Assembly: GCF_014646195.1 (NCBI RefSeq)
Contig: NZ_BMMZ01000003.1
Coordinates: forward strand, 310,001-374,000
Length of the DNA stretch: 64,000 nt
Direction: 5' to 3'
Origin: Microlunatus endophyticus
Lineage (GTDB): Bacteria; Actinomycetota; Actinomycetes; Propionibacteriales; Propionibacteriaceae
Program-made: the position numbers and the translations under genes
The notes under the pieces: generated by a model
The model's database searches: none
What the model was told of the DNA's origin: nothing
Seen by the model: only the letters and a program-made list of their open reading frames with translations
Part shown: piece after piece, positions 11,318-20,734 of the stretch
Position numbering within the stretch: position 1 is the stretch's first letter
How the letters are laid out: every line of letters begins with the position of its first letter

Positions 11318-12172
11318 TCAGGTGTGGCTGGCCACGCCCGCTGAATCCACCTCGTACGCATGGTGCTGAGCCCCGGCTTCCAGATGGGTCCGGGCGAAAG
11401 CCAGTGACTCTGCGAGATCGAGTTCCCGCTGGGCTCGGGTGGCACTGCGGCGGGAGTTGACCTCGAGGACCACGTGGCCGGCGAATCCGGCACCGGACAG
11501 ATACTGCAGCGCTTGATCGGCGTGCTGGTCGCCGCGGCCGGGGACCAGATGCTCGTCCTTCATCGACCCGGTGCCATCGGTCAGGTGCACGTGCCCGAGC
11601 CGGTCGCCCCAGGCCTTGGCCAGGTCGAGCGACTGCTGCCCTGCGGTCGAGGCGTGCGAGAAGTCCAGGGTGAGGTCGTCGTACTCGAGATTGGTCGGGT
11701 CCCAGGCCGGCAGGTACGCCTTCAGCTCGGTGCCCGGCATCCGCCACGGGTACATGTTCTCCAGGCAGAAGCGGACGCCGCTGCGCTCGGTCAGCGCGCG
11801 CAGTTTCGGCACGAAGTCCCGGGCGTAGTCGCGCTGCCAGCGAAACGGCGGATGCACGACGACGACATCGGCGCCGAGTTGCTGGGCCGCCTTGGCCGAC
11901 CGCTCGAGCTTGGCCCAGTTGTCGGTGCCCCAGGTCCGCTGGCTGATCAACAAACACGGCGCATGCACCGAAACCACCGGCAACTCGTGGTAGTCGCGCA
12001 GTTTCTCCACCGCGTCGATATCGGTCGACACCGGGTCGATCCCGACCATCAGTTCGATGCCGTCGTAACCGAGGCGGCCGGCCAGCTCGAAAGCGCTCGA
12101 CGTCGTCTCCGGATAGACCGACGACGTGGACAGCGCGATCTTCGGTGTCCGGCGGTCGAGATTGTCGCTCAC
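11318..12172 (-). CDS. Sugar phosphate isomerase/epimerase-like TIM-barrel protein
   Basis: 284-residue AP-endonuclease-2-type TIM barrel. Putative metal ligands are spread over the strands as in the family: VHAPC, VVVHPPF, CLENMYPW (Glu), TLDFSHAS (Asp/His), HVHLTDG and VLEVNSR (Glu). In mycobacteria a similar gene sits just before proC (Rv0498, from memory). GTG start at 12172; a GGAGG lies almost against it, so the start is not fully certain. Substrate unknown. Divergent from the Cys-rich protein. Confidence 0.85.
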   Translation of the reverse strand: MSDNLDRRTPKIALSTSSVYPETTSSAFELAGRLGYDGIELMVGIDPVSTDIDAVEKLRDYHELPVVSVHAPCLLISQRTWGTDNWAKLERSAKAAQQLGADVVVVHPPFRWQRDYARDFVPKLRALTERSGVRFCLENMYPWRMPGTELKAYLPAWDPTNLEYDDLTLDFSHASTAGQQSLDLAKAWGDRLGHVHLTDGTGSMKDEHLVPGRGDQHADQALQYLSGAGFAGHVVLEVNSRRSATRAQRELDLAESLAFARTHLEAGAQHHAYEVDSAGVASHT

Positions 12173-12303
12173 CCCTCCAATGTAGTGCCGGCCGGGCTAT
12201 CGGAGGTGATTAGCAGGGGGATGACCATCGAATGCATACCCGATGCACAGCGAGTCGGCCCGGTCCGGCCACCTGCGCGACCCAGGCGCGTAGGCTGCGC
12301 GTC

Positions 12304-13077
12304 GTGCCGGAAGTCATGATCGGTTTTCCCCGGGCCTACGCAGAATTCATCAACCCGGAAGACGACACCGAAGTGTTCAAGGTCGACCTCACCTGGTTGA
12401 CCTCGCGCTGGGAGTGCATCTTCGGGCGCGGGTGCCCCGGCATCTACGCCGACCGCCCGGACGACGGGTGCTGCACCCTGGGCGCGCACTTCGCCGACAA
12501 GAACGACGAGAAGCGCGTCCGCAAGGCGGTCAAGCGTCTCACGCCGGACTTGTGGCAGAACTACAAGGAAGGCACCAAGAACGGCTGGGTCGAGCTGGAG
12601 GGCGAGGAGACCGTCACCCCCGGCGAGGAGCCGGACCGCAAGACCCGTGTCTATGACGGCGCGTGCATCTTCTTGAACAAGCCGGGATTCAAGGGTGGCT
12701 ACGGCTGTGCGTTCCACCATCTGGCCGAGCAGGAGGGCCGTAGCTTTGTCGAGACCAAGCCCGATGTCTGCTGGCAGCTGCCGTTGCGCCGGCAGTTCCG
12801 GGAGGTGACCCGTACCGACGGCACCGAATACACCGAGGTCAGCATCGGCGAGTACTCCCGGGACGGCTGGGGGCCGGGCGGCCACGACCTGGACTGGTAC
12901 TGCACCGCCAACACCGATGCCCATCAGGGTCGCCAGCCCGTCTACCTCAGCAACCGGTCCGAACTGGTTGCGCTGATGGGAGAGGCCGGCTATCAGCAGT
13001 TGGTCGGGCTGTGCGAGGAATTCGAGAGCCGCAAGGGATCGCTGCTGCGCCATCCGGCCGATCCGGCCGCCTCCTGA
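12304..13077 (+). CDS. Conserved Cys-rich protein of unknown function
   Basis: 257-residue cytoplasmic protein (from the GTG at 12304; ATG at 12316 possible). It holds a cluster [22 protein letters not shown] (Cys at spacing C-x5-C-x11-CC, given here as positions ~38-59) followed by [21 protein letters not shown] and WYCTAN. The Cys/His content suggests a bound metal or Fe-S cluster, similar to DUF3109/YkgJ-type proteins. The same neighbourhood in mycobacteria carries a conserved hypothetical of this kind (Rv0495c, from memory, unverified). No signal peptide or membrane segment. Confidence 0.75.
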   Translation: MPEVMIGFPRAYAEFINPEDDTEVFKVDLTWLTSRWECIFGRGCPGIYADRPDDGCCTLGAHFADKNDEKRVRKAVKRLTPDLWQNYKEGTKNGWVELEGEETVTPGEEPDRKTRVYDGACIFLNKPGFKGGYGCAFHHLAEQEGRSFVETKPDVCWQLPLRRQFREVTRTDGTEYTEVSIGEYSRDGWGPGGHDLDWYCTANTDAHQGRQPVYLSNRSELVALMGEAGYQQLVGLCEEFESRKGSLLRHPADPAAS

Positions 13078-13183
13078 TCCTTCGCCCCTCCCCGCACGCG
13101 AACCCAAACTTTGTTCCTGGTGCGCGGTCGCTCAACCAAGACCCGGCGGGTCGCAGTCGCAACCTCAAAAGTTTGAGCTTGCA

Positions 13184-13254
13184 GATGCCTCCGGCATGCC
13201 TGCGATCTGACCACCCTGGTCACAGTGACCACATCTGCGAGCATCCAGATCGCA
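13184..13254. repeat. Nested inverted repeats upstream of the VOC gene
   Basis: TGCGATCTG (13201-13209) pairs exactly with CAGATCGCA (13246-13254). Inside lies TGGTCAC-A-GTGACCA (13217-13231), a second perfect inverted repeat. A third small hairpin (ATGCC..GGCAT) precedes them. The block fills the middle of the 242-bp gap 13078-13319, which has no gene. It could be an operator array or a REP-like element. Confidence 0.6.
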
Positions 13255-13319
13255 GTTGACCAGTCAACCGTCAGGGTGAGGCTGCCCCAGTTGCAGGTTT
13301 GTCGGTTCGATCGTGCACG

Positions 13320-13970
13320 ATGACCTTCATGAAATTCGACCACCTGTCTTTTGCTTGTGGCCCCCAGGGATTGGCCGAGACCGCGGACCGGCTCGGGCAG
13401 TTGCTGGGCGCTGAATTCATCGACGGTGGCTTCCATCCTCGGTTCGGCACTCGGAACCGGACCCTCGCGATGTCCGGCGGCACCTACCTCGAGGTGGTGG
13501 AGGTTCTTGATCATCCGGCGGCCGACAAGGTGCCGTTCGGCCAGGCCGTCCGGGCCCGCTCGCAGGCCGGCGGAGGCTGGCTCGGCTGGGCAGTACGCGT
13601 CGATGATCTTGCTCCGATCGAAGCGCGGTTGGGACGGGCCGCGGTCCCCGGCAGCCGACACCTGCCGACCGGTGAGGAGTTGAGCTGGCAGCAGATCGGG
13701 ATCAAGGGCCTGCAGGCCGATCCGCAGCTGCCGTTCTTCATCAAGTGGTCGGTCGATCGGACATCCCATCCCTCACAGACCGAGTCCGACGCCACGATCA
13801 CGTTGACCGGGCTGGAGATCGCCGGCGACCCGGACCGGGTCGACGACTGGCTCGGCGGCCAGGCCGGCCAGGCGCTGACCGACTTCGAGATCACCTGGAA
13901 CGCTCCCAACGGGCAGCCGGGAATCCTGTCGGCGACCTTCTCCACACCCAACGGCAGCGTACGGATCTGA
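13320..13970 (+). CDS. VOC/glyoxalase-like domain protein
   Basis: 216-residue protein of the glyoxalase-like (Glyoxalase_3 type) group. The first βαβββ module begins FDHLSFACG and continues LGAEFIDGGFHPRFGTRN and MSGGTYLEVVEVLDHP; a second module has FFIKWSVD and ends in PNGQPGILSATF. Such proteins use a VOC fold for metal-dependent chemistry or ligand binding; function is unknown. Start ATG 13320, or 13329 (MKFDHLSF). It is monocistronic with an unusual nested palindrome ~70 bp upstream. Confidence 0.8.
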   Translation: MTFMKFDHLSFACGPQGLAETADRLGQLLGAEFIDGGFHPRFGTRNRTLAMSGGTYLEVVEVLDHPAADKVPFGQAVRARSQAGGGWLGWAVRVDDLAPIEARLGRAAVPGSRHLPTGEELSWQQIGIKGLQADPQLPFFIKWSVDRTSHPSQTESDATITLTGLEIAGDPDRVDDWLGGQAGQALTDFEITWNAPNGQPGILSATFSTPNGSVRI

Positions 13971-14024
13971 CGCGCGGCACATGCGCGCCGGAGGTCTGGA
14001 ATCGCGTCTGAGATAGTGGGGCGC

Positions 14025-15095
14025 ATGCCGATCCCGATCCGTCCCGCTGTTGCGTCGGTGCCGCCGTACAAGCCGGGCAAGCCGGCTCCGGTCGGCCCCG
14101 ACGGTTCCTCGTTCAAGCTGTCCAGCAACGAGAATCCCTATCCCCCGTTGCCCGGTGTGATCGAGGCCGCACAGCACGCGGTGCAGCGGATGAACCGGTA
14201 TCCGGACATGGCCAATGCAGAGCTCACCGCGGCGCTTGCTGCCAAGCATGGGGTCGGCGACGATGAGATCGCCCTCAGTACGGGTTCGGTGGCGGTGCTC
14301 TACAACCTGCTCCAGACGGTGATCACCGACGGCGACGAGGTGCTGTACGCCTGGCGGTCCTTCGAGGCCTACCCCATCGCGGTTCAGCTGACCGGAGCAC
14401 GCAGCGTCCCGGTGCCGCTGGGTCCCGGTGCCACTCATGATCTTGAAGCGATGCTGGCCGCGATCACGCCGGCCTCCAAGGTGATCTTGGTCTGCACCCC
14501 GAACAATCCGACCGGGCCGATCGTCCCTCATGATCAACTCGCGGACTTCATCGACCAGGTCCGCGACGACATCATGATCATCATCGACGAGGCCTACCTC
14601 GAATTCGCCACCGCACCTGACCGCGCCAGGTTCGACGATCTTCGGCGGCCGAATGTCGTGACGATGCGGACCTTCTCCAAGGCGTACGGGTTGGCAGGTT
14701 TCCGCGTCGGCTACTGCATCGCCGATCCCGCGATCGCTGGGGCGGTGCGGGCGGCCGCAACCCCCTTCGGCGTCTCGGCACCGGCCCAGGCTGCCGCACT
14801 GGCATCCCTGGCTGCCGATGCCGACCTGCTTGCCCGCGTCGAAGAGTTGATCAAGGAACGTACCGCGGTCGTCACCGGGCTTCGCGATCTCGGTCTCGCG
14901 ATCCCGGACAGCGAGTCGAATTTCGTCTGGATCCCGGCCGGCGAGCGGACCGCCGCGTGGGCAGCGGAATTCGAAGCCGCCGGACTGGCCGTACGGCCGT
15001 TCACCGACGAGCCGGACGCCGGCATCAGGATCACGGTCGGTGAACCGGAGGCCAACAAGCTGGTCTTGCAGGTCGCCGGGACGCTGAAACCGTAG
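14025..15095 (+). CDS. Histidinol-phosphate/aromatic aminotransferase (HisC family)
   Basis: 356-residue PLP-dependent fold-type I aminotransferase. It has FKLSSNENPYPP at the N terminus, VCTPNNPTGP, IIDEAYLEF and the PLP-Lys segment TFSKAYGLAGFRVGY (~205-219). The sequence resembles the HisC2/Pat branch, which acts on aromatic amino acids as well as histidinol phosphate. No other his genes are nearby, so phenylalanine aminotransferase (pat) is as likely as hisC. ATG 14025, 54 bp after the VOC gene. Confidence 0.88.
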   Translation: MPIPIRPAVASVPPYKPGKPAPVGPDGSSFKLSSNENPYPPLPGVIEAAQHAVQRMNRYPDMANAELTAALAAKHGVGDDEIALSTGSVAVLYNLLQTVITDGDEVLYAWRSFEAYPIAVQLTGARSVPVPLGPGATHDLEAMLAAITPASKVILVCTPNNPTGPIVPHDQLADFIDQVRDDIMIIIDEAYLEFATAPDRARFDDLRRPNVVTMRTFSKAYGLAGFRVGYCIADPAIAGAVRAAATPFGVSAPAQAAALASLAADADLLARVEELIKERTAVVTGLRDLGLAIPDSESNFVWIPAGERTAAWAAEFEAAGLAVRPFTDEPDAGIRITVGEPEANKLVLQVAGTLKP

Positions 15096-15356
15096 CAAGG
15101 TCGCTCGGTCGCTGCCGGGCGAGCGCTGGGCAGTACTGGGAGCGATGCGATACGGCGCTCGGAATCGGAACGCTGTGGACCGCGCGGGACTCGACGGCCG
15201 GTCTCGTGGCTGGTGCGCTGCTGTCTCGGCGCCGGATGTTCGGCCGGAACCGGGTCGTAGGGCCCTCGGGCGAGACCCGCGGTCCGGACGACCGTTGTCC
15301 ACAGCGACACGGCGTACCTGACCGGCGTTGTCAGCGGCCGCGTCTAGCGTTTGCTC

Positions 15357-16871
15357 ATGGCCAAGACCAAGAACCGCCCCGGCTTCGTCTGCACCGAGTG
15401 CGGCTGGACGTCAGCTCGCTGGGTCGGGCGCTGCGGTGAGTGTCAGACCTGGGGCAGTGTGGTCGAGGAGGGTGCACCGAAACTCACCCAGGTCCAGTCC
15501 AATGTGCCGGAGTCGAAGGCGGTCCCGATCGCCGAGGTCAGCGCCCGGGCGGCCACCCGCGCCAAGACCGGTGTCGGCGAGCTGGACCGGGTGCTGGGCG
15601 ACGGTCTCGTGCCGGGGGCCGTCGTGCTGCTGGCCGGCGAGCCCGGCGTCGGCAAGTCCACGCTGCTGCTGGAGGTAGCGGCCCGCTGGGCCAAGGCCGG
15701 CCGGCGCACCCTGTACGTCTCCGGCGAGGAGTCCGCTGCCCAGGTCCGGTTGCGTGCCGGCCGCACCGACGCACTGGCCGAGGAGCTGTATCTGGCGGCC
15801 GAGACCGATCTGGGCACGGTGCTCGGCCACATCGAGGAGGTCGAGCCTTCCCTGATGGTGCTGGACTCGGTACAGACCGTCGGCACCGCCGAGGCCGATG
15901 GTTCGCCGGGCGGGGTGACCCAGGTGCGTGAGGTCACCGGCGCACTGGTGCGGGTCGCCAAGCGGCGCGGGATGGCGGTGATGATCGTCGGGCACGTCAC
16001 CAAGGACGGCAACATCGCCGGGCCGCGGTTGTTGGAGCACCTGGTCGACGTGGTGCTTGCGTTCGAGGGCGACAAGCACTCCGGATTCCGGATGGTCCGG
16101 GCCACCAAGAACCGCTTCGGCCCCGCCGACGAGGTGGGTTGTTTCGAGATGGCGGAGAACGGCATCATCGAGGTCCCCGATCCGTCAGGCCTCTTCACCT
16201 CGCGGCACGACGAACCGGTCTCCGGCACCTGTGTCACGGTCACCCTGGAGGGGCGTCGACCGCTGCTGGCCGAGTTGCAGGCCCTGGTCGCTCCGAGCAA
16301 TCTCCAGTCACCGCGACGGACCACCCACGGCATCGAGTCCAGCCGGCTGGCGATGGTGCTCGCCGTGGTCGAGCGGCGGGGAGGGATCAAGCTCTACAGC
16401 CGGGATGTGTACGCGTCCACGGTCGGCGGAGCCCGGGTCAGCGATCCCGGTGCCGACCTGGCGATCGCCGTCGCGGTCGCATCGGCGGCGATCAACAAGG
16501 CAGTGCCGCGATCGCTGATCGCCCTGGGCGAGATCGGCTTGGCGGGCGAGTTGCGGCGGGTGCCGGGCACCGAGCGGCGGCTCAGCGAGGCAGCCCGACT
16601 CGGCTTCACCGAGGCGGTCGTGCCGACCGAGTCCAGCAAGGACCGGGTCGGGCGGCAGGAGACCCGTGACGGGATGACGGTCCACCGGGTGACCACCCTC
16701 GGGCAGGCGCTCGCGGTGCTGGATCTACTGCCGTCGGGCGGCAGCAGGTCGACCGACCGCAAGCCTGAGGCGGCCGAGGACACGATCGCCGACCCGCCGC
16801 TGCTGCACAAGGAGAGGCTGGCCCAGGTGCTGCAGGAGCTGGAGCGCCAATTCGGCAGTGAGACCGGCTGA
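15357..16871 (+). CDS. radA: DNA repair protein RadA
   Basis: 504-residue RecA-like helicase that drives branch migration in recombination. Domains in order: N-terminal zinc finger (CTECGWTSARWVGRCGEC, C-x2-C..C-x2-C), RecA-like ATPase with Walker A GEPGVGKS (~97-104) and the RadA-specific KNRFG motif (~247), and a Lon-like C-terminal domain (GLAGELRRVPGTERR). ATG 15357. A C-terminal extension with QVLQELERQFG makes it slightly longer than usual. The 261-bp gap before it (15096-15356) shows no gene. disA follows, the conserved radA-disA order. Confidence 0.95.
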   Translation: MAKTKNRPGFVCTECGWTSARWVGRCGECQTWGSVVEEGAPKLTQVQSNVPESKAVPIAEVSARAATRAKTGVGELDRVLGDGLVPGAVVLLAGEPGVGKSTLLLEVAARWAKAGRRTLYVSGEESAAQVRLRAGRTDALAEELYLAAETDLGTVLGHIEEVEPSLMVLDSVQTVGTAEADGSPGGVTQVREVTGALVRVAKRRGMAVMIVGHVTKDGNIAGPRLLEHLVDVVLAFEGDKHSGFRMVRATKNRFGPADEVGCFEMAENGIIEVPDPSGLFTSRHDEPVSGTCVTVTLEGRRPLLAELQALVAPSNLQSPRRTTHGIESSRLAMVLAVVERRGGIKLYSRDVYASTVGGARVSDPGADLAIAVAVASAAINKAVPRSLIALGEIGLAGELRRVPGTERRLSEAARLGFTEAVVPTESSKDRVGRQETRDGMTVHRVTTLGQALAVLDLLPSGGSRSTDRKPEAAEDTIADPPLLHKERLAQVLQELERQFGSETG

Positions 16872-16925
16872 CGGCCCGTCCGGCCCGCGTGCTGCGGACC
16901 GTCCCGTACGATGACGCCGGACCCA

Positions 16926-16959
16926 TCACCCAACCGGCCCGGGTCACCCAACCGGCCCG
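16926..16959. repeat. Short tandem repeat before disA
   Basis: TCACCCAACCGGCCCG occurs at 16926-16941 and again at 16944-16959 (18-bp period, 16 bases identical). It lies between radA and the disA start, in front of its ribosome site. Confidence 0.8.
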
Positions 16960-16982
16960 ACGGCGCGCAGCGAGGTAAATCA

Positions 16983-18044
16983 GTGGCACCGGATCCAGCT
17001 CAGCGTACGCGAGAGCTCGAATATCTCGCCCGGCTGGCGCCCGGCACTCCGCTGCGCGACGGATTCGAGCGGATCCTGCGCGGCCGTACCGGTGCCCTGG
17101 TGGTGCTCGGCGACACCCCGGAGGTGATCGCACTGTGCACCGGCGGCTTCGTCCTGGATGTGGCGTACACGCCGACCGCGCTGCGCGAGCTGGCCAAGAT
17201 GGACGGCGGGATCGTGATCACCAGCGATCTGTCCCGGATCGTCCGCGCCGGCGTCCATCTGATGCCCGATCCGCAGCTGGAAACCGTGGAGACCGGCACT
17301 CGGCACCGGACCGCCGACCGGGTGTCCCGGCAGACCGGGGTCCCCGTGGCCACGGTGTCGGCGTCGATGTCGACGATCGCGATCTTCATCGACGGGGTGC
17401 GGCGCCCGCTGGAGACCTCAGAGCAAGTTCTCAGCCGCGCCAACCAGGCCGTGCAGACATTGGAGCGCTACCGGGAACGGCTCTGGCAGGTCACCGGCCG
17501 GTTATCGGTGCTCGAGGTCGAGGATCAGGTGACGATCAAGGACCTGGCCGTGGTCGCGCAGCGCCTGGAGATGATCAGGCGGCTGCAGAGCGAGATCGAG
17601 GCGTACGTCCTGGAGCTCGGCACCGACGGCAGGCTGCTGGCCCTGCAGCTGTCCGAGCTCGGGGCAGGACTGGACGAGCTGACCGAGCTGTTGGCGATGG
17701 ACTACTCGCCGGCCGACGGTGTCGGTCTCGACTTCGCCGCATTGGGCACCCTGACCACCAGCCGGTTGCTGGAGCCCGGCGAGGTGGCCCGCGCACTCGG
17801 CTTCACCGCCCATCTGGACAACCGGATCGGTGCCCGCGGATACCGGCAGCTCGCCCAGATCAACCGACTGCCGGCGGCCTACGGCATGCGCCTGGTCGAG
17901 CATTTCGGAAACCTGCAAGGAATCTTCGGCGCCACGACGGTCGAACTCCAGGAGGTCGAGGGCGTCGGCGAGAGTCGCGCCCGGCTGATCCGGGAGGGAC
18001 TGACCAGGCTGGCGGAGTCGGCCTACACCGAGCGGCTGGGCTGA
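16983..18044 (+). CDS. disA: DNA integrity scanning diadenylate cyclase DisA
   Basis: 353-residue protein that makes c-di-AMP from ATP and responds to branched DNA. N-terminal DAC domain with MDGG (~73-76) and the ATP-binding GTRHRT (~105-110); a central helical spine (~145-290); a C-terminal helix-hairpin-helix domain (LQEVEGVGESRARLIREGL, ~322-340 region). The usual DGA motif reads DGG here; the catalytic Asp is kept. GTG start at 16983, 6 nt after GAGGT. An ATG at 16911 would add a repeat-encoded Pro-rich stretch and is less likely. Follows radA. Confidence 0.95.
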   Translation: MAPDPAQRTRELEYLARLAPGTPLRDGFERILRGRTGALVVLGDTPEVIALCTGGFVLDVAYTPTALRELAKMDGGIVITSDLSRIVRAGVHLMPDPQLETVETGTRHRTADRVSRQTGVPVATVSASMSTIAIFIDGVRRPLETSEQVLSRANQAVQTLERYRERLWQVTGRLSVLEVEDQVTIKDLAVVAQRLEMIRRLQSEIEAYVLELGTDGRLLALQLSELGAGLDELTELLAMDYSPADGVGLDFAALGTLTTSRLLEPGEVARALGFTAHLDNRIGARGYRQLAQINRLPAAYGMRLVEHFGNLQGIFGATTVELQEVEGVGESRARLIREGLTRLAESAYTERLG

Positions 18045-18069
18045 ATCCGTCGGTTGCCCGTGGCGTGGG

Positions 18070-18837
18070 CTACTTCAGGACCAGCACATAGTCGGGGGCC
18101 TGGGCGCCGTCCAGGTCGGCAGTCGCGTGGTAATAGCCCGCGCCGGGGGTCTCGGGCCGGTTCTTGCAGGTCGCTCCGGCCAGTGATCGCTTGCCGTTCC
18201 AGGTGATCGTCCAGCCGACGCCGTGGCCCGGTTTGAGCGCGGTCTTCTTGCTGGGTACGAGTTTGGCGCAATCGGCGGTCGACCAGATCCGGTCGGTGCC
18301 AGAAGTGATCTTCAGCTCGAAGCTGGCGGCGCCGATGGTGATCTTGCACGACTGATCGGATTTGTTGACATAGGAGACGTCGAAGCCGACCTTGTCGCCG
18401 ATGCCGACGTGGTGGGCCTTGCTGGTCAGGGTCGCCTTCAGGTCCGACGAGGTGCAAGCGGTGACCGCTACCGGCGTCTTGCTGGGATGCGTGGACGGCT
18501 TGCTCGATGGGGTGCTGGATGACTTGCCCGAAGAGCTGCTGGTGGGCGTTGCCGTTGGATGCCGTGACGTCGGACTCGGCGTCGGACTCGGCGTGGAGGC
18601 AGCAGGTGATGACGCGGTGGGTGACGGAGTCGGGCGGTCCGACGCCGAGGTCGGGGCGTCGGCCGGGATGACCGACTGCGATCCGGTGGGCGCCGCCTGA
18701 CCCGGGCTGCCACCCAGGTTGAAGAGCACCACCAGGAGGATGATCAACAGCACCAGGAAGACGCCGACGACCAGGGCACGGCGACGCCAGTAGGTCTCCG
18801 GCGACTCCGGACCCACTGGATGCATCACCCCAGCCAT
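18070..18837 (-). CDS. Membrane-anchored Ser/Thr/Pro-rich extracytoplasmic protein
   Basis: 255 residues: short cytoplasmic N terminus, one transmembrane helix (ALVVGVFLVLLIILLVVLF, ~21-39), a Ser/Thr/Pro linker (~60-120) and a C-terminal β-sandwich-like domain of about 130 residues with three or four Cys (TACTSSDL, DQSCKITI, TADCAKL, GATCKN) that could form two disulfides. Related to actinobacterial cell-surface proteins of unknown function. It is convergent with disA (25-bp gap) and divergent from mutY. Confidence 0.75.
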   Translation of the reverse strand: MAGVMHPVGPESPETYWRRRALVVGVFLVLLIILLVVLFNLGGSPGQAAPTGSQSVIPADAPTSASDRPTPSPTASSPAASTPSPTPSPTSRHPTATPTSSSSGKSSSTPSSKPSTHPSKTPVAVTACTSSDLKATLTSKAHHVGIGDKVGFDVSYVNKSDQSCKITIGAASFELKITSGTDRIWSTADCAKLVPSKKTALKPGHGVGWTITWNGKRSLAGATCKNRPETPGAGYYHATADLDGAQAPDYVLVLK

Positions 18838-18930
18838 AGCGCGACCTTAGGCACTCCCGTCGGCCGAGTCGCTGTGCCACGCCGTCGACCGGCCACCTCG
18901 GGACCCGAGACGACCGATTACGGTGGCCCC

Positions 18931-19806
18931 GTGGATTACGCGCCGGTGGTGAGCAGGACGCTGCGCTGGTACGCCCATGCCGCCCGCGACCTGCCGTGGC
19001 GCCGTCCGGACGCCGGGCCGTGGGCGATCATGGTCAGCGAATTCATGTTGCAGCAGACGCCGGTCGCTCGGGTGCTGCAGCCCTGGCAGGACTGGGTGCA
19101 GCGCTGGCCGACCCCTGCAGCGCTGGCCGATGCGCCGAGCGGTGAGGCCGTACGCGCCTGGGGCCGGCTCGGCTACCCGCGCAGGGCGCTACGGCTGCAC
19201 CAGGCTGCGACGGCGATCCGAGATGATCATGACGGTCAGGTCCCTGACGACTATCAGGCGTTGCTTGCGCTGCCAGGTGTCGGCTCGTACACGGCGGCGG
19301 CGATCGCAAGCTTCGCCTTCGGCCGCCGGCACGTCGTACTGGACACGAATGTGCGGCGGGTGCAGGCGCGGATCGCCACCGGCATTGAGTTTCCGGCGAC
19401 CGCACCGACTGCCGCCGAGCGGCTGCTCGCGGAGCAGTTCCTGCCGACAGAGCCTGCCCGGGCAGCGCGCTGGGCGGTGGCGTCGATGGAGCTCGGCGCA
19501 TTGATCTGTACAGCCCGCGGCCCACAGTGCGATCAGTGCCCGGTGCGCACCGACTGTGCCTGGCATCGAGCCGGGCGGCCCGCCCACGAGGGTCCCGCGC
19601 GAGTCGGTCAGCGCTACCAGGGCACCGACCGGCAGTGCCGCGGTGCGTTGCTCGCCGTGCTGAGGTCCTCCGACGATGCGGTGCCGGCAGAGGAGCTGGA
19701 CACGGCCTGGCCGGACCGGGCCCAACGCGAACGGGCACTGGCGTCGTTGATCACCGACCGGCTGGTGGTGGCCGTCGGACCTGATCGGTACGCGCTCCCG
19801 GACTGA
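18931..19806 (+). CDS. mutY: A/G-specific adenine DNA glycosylase
   Basis: 291-residue base-excision repair enzyme removing adenine opposite 8-oxoguanine. Helix-hairpin-helix LPGVGSYTAAAI (~112-123), catalytic Asp in VLDTNVRRV, and the 4Fe-4S ligands C-x6-C-x2-C-x5-C in CTARGPQCDQCPVRTDC. The C-terminal NUDIX-like oxoG-recognition domain is reduced to ~70 residues, as in other actinobacterial MutY. GTG at 18931 chosen because the upstream open frame (from 18820) is not conserved in type. Sits beside radA-disA, a DNA-repair neighbourhood. Confidence 0.93.
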   Translation: MDYAPVVSRTLRWYAHAARDLPWRRPDAGPWAIMVSEFMLQQTPVARVLQPWQDWVQRWPTPAALADAPSGEAVRAWGRLGYPRRALRLHQAATAIRDDHDGQVPDDYQALLALPGVGSYTAAAIASFAFGRRHVVLDTNVRRVQARIATGIEFPATAPTAAERLLAEQFLPTEPARAARWAVASMELGALICTARGPQCDQCPVRTDCAWHRAGRPAHEGPARVGQRYQGTDRQCRGALLAVLRSSDDAVPAEELDTAWPDRAQRERALASLITDRLVVAVGPDRYALPD

Positions 19807-19876
19807 ACAGGTTGCTCGGGTGGTCGCCGGGCTCCCCCGCTGTTGCGGTGCGGAGCGGGTCCGTAGGGTGGACGAC

Positions 19877-20707
19877 ATGACCGTTACCGCACCCACGATC
19901 GGCTTGCTGCACGGCGCCCACATCCCGACCCTCGGCCTCGGGACGTCGCCGATGAACGACACCGACACCGCAGCGGCGGTGCGATCGGCGCTCGAGATCG
20001 GCTACCGGCTGATCGACACCGCGGAGAACTACCACAACGAATCCGGTGTCGGCCAGGGCCTGCGCGACTCCGGCGTCAGTCGCGACGAGGTGTTCGTGAC
20101 GACGAAATTCAACAAGGCCTGGCACAGCATCGACGGTGCCCGGCAGGCCTGGCGCAACAGCTGTGAGCGACTCGGCGTCGACTCGATCGACCTACTGTTG
20201 ATTCACTGGCCCAATCCCGGCCAGGACCAGTATGTCGAGGCCTGGAAGGGCCTGGCCAAGCTCCTCGAGGACGGCTCGGTGCGCGCCATCGGCACCTCGA
20301 ATTTCAAGCCCGCCCATCTGAACCGGATCATCGACGAGACCGGTGTCGTCCCGGATCTCAACCAGATCAACCTGAATCCCTACAAGACCCGCGCCGACGC
20401 CGTCGCCTACCATGCGGAGCACCGGATCGTCACCGAGTGCTGGAGCCCGCTCAGCCCGCGGGAGATCCTCGCGGAGTCGGTGATCACCGGCCTGGCCGAG
20501 CGCTACCAGCGCACGCCCGCCCAGATCGTGCTGCGCTGGCAGACGCAGCTCGGCTATGTCACGGTGCCGAAGTCTGCTTCTCCACAACGGATCCGGGAGA
20601 ACACCTCGATCTTCGACTTCGATCTGACACTTGACGAGCTGGCATCGATCAGTGCCTTGGACCAGGGCGGCGTAGGCGTGCCCGATTCCGACGTCGTCGG
20701 CCACTGA
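19877..20707 (+). CDS. Aldo/keto reductase
   Basis: 276-residue NADPH-dependent (β/α)8-barrel reductase of the 2,5-diketo-D-gluconate reductase type. Catalytic tetrad is visible: Asp/Tyr in LIDTAENYHNE, Lys in TTKFNKA and His in LLLIHWPNP; the cofactor region is VTVPKSASPQRIREN. Substrate unknown. ATG 19877. It closes the housekeeping block; the next gene, on the other strand, begins the catabolic island. Confidence 0.92.
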   Translation: MTVTAPTIGLLHGAHIPTLGLGTSPMNDTDTAAAVRSALEIGYRLIDTAENYHNESGVGQGLRDSGVSRDEVFVTTKFNKAWHSIDGARQAWRNSCERLGVDSIDLLLIHWPNPGQDQYVEAWKGLAKLLEDGSVRAIGTSNFKPAHLNRIIDETGVVPDLNQINLNPYKTRADAVAYHAEHRIVTECWSPLSPREILAESVITGLAERYQRTPAQIVLRWQTQLGYVTVPKSASPQRIRENTSIFDFDLTLDELASISALDQGGVGVPDSDVVGH

Positions 20708-20734
20708 ACCCATCCGCGGCCACCGCCCCGGCAT

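Noticed and set aside
10290..11957. 555-codon frame read as one protein
   Set aside because: The N-terminal part is a shadow of the isomerase gene; proline dehydrogenase starts at 11225.
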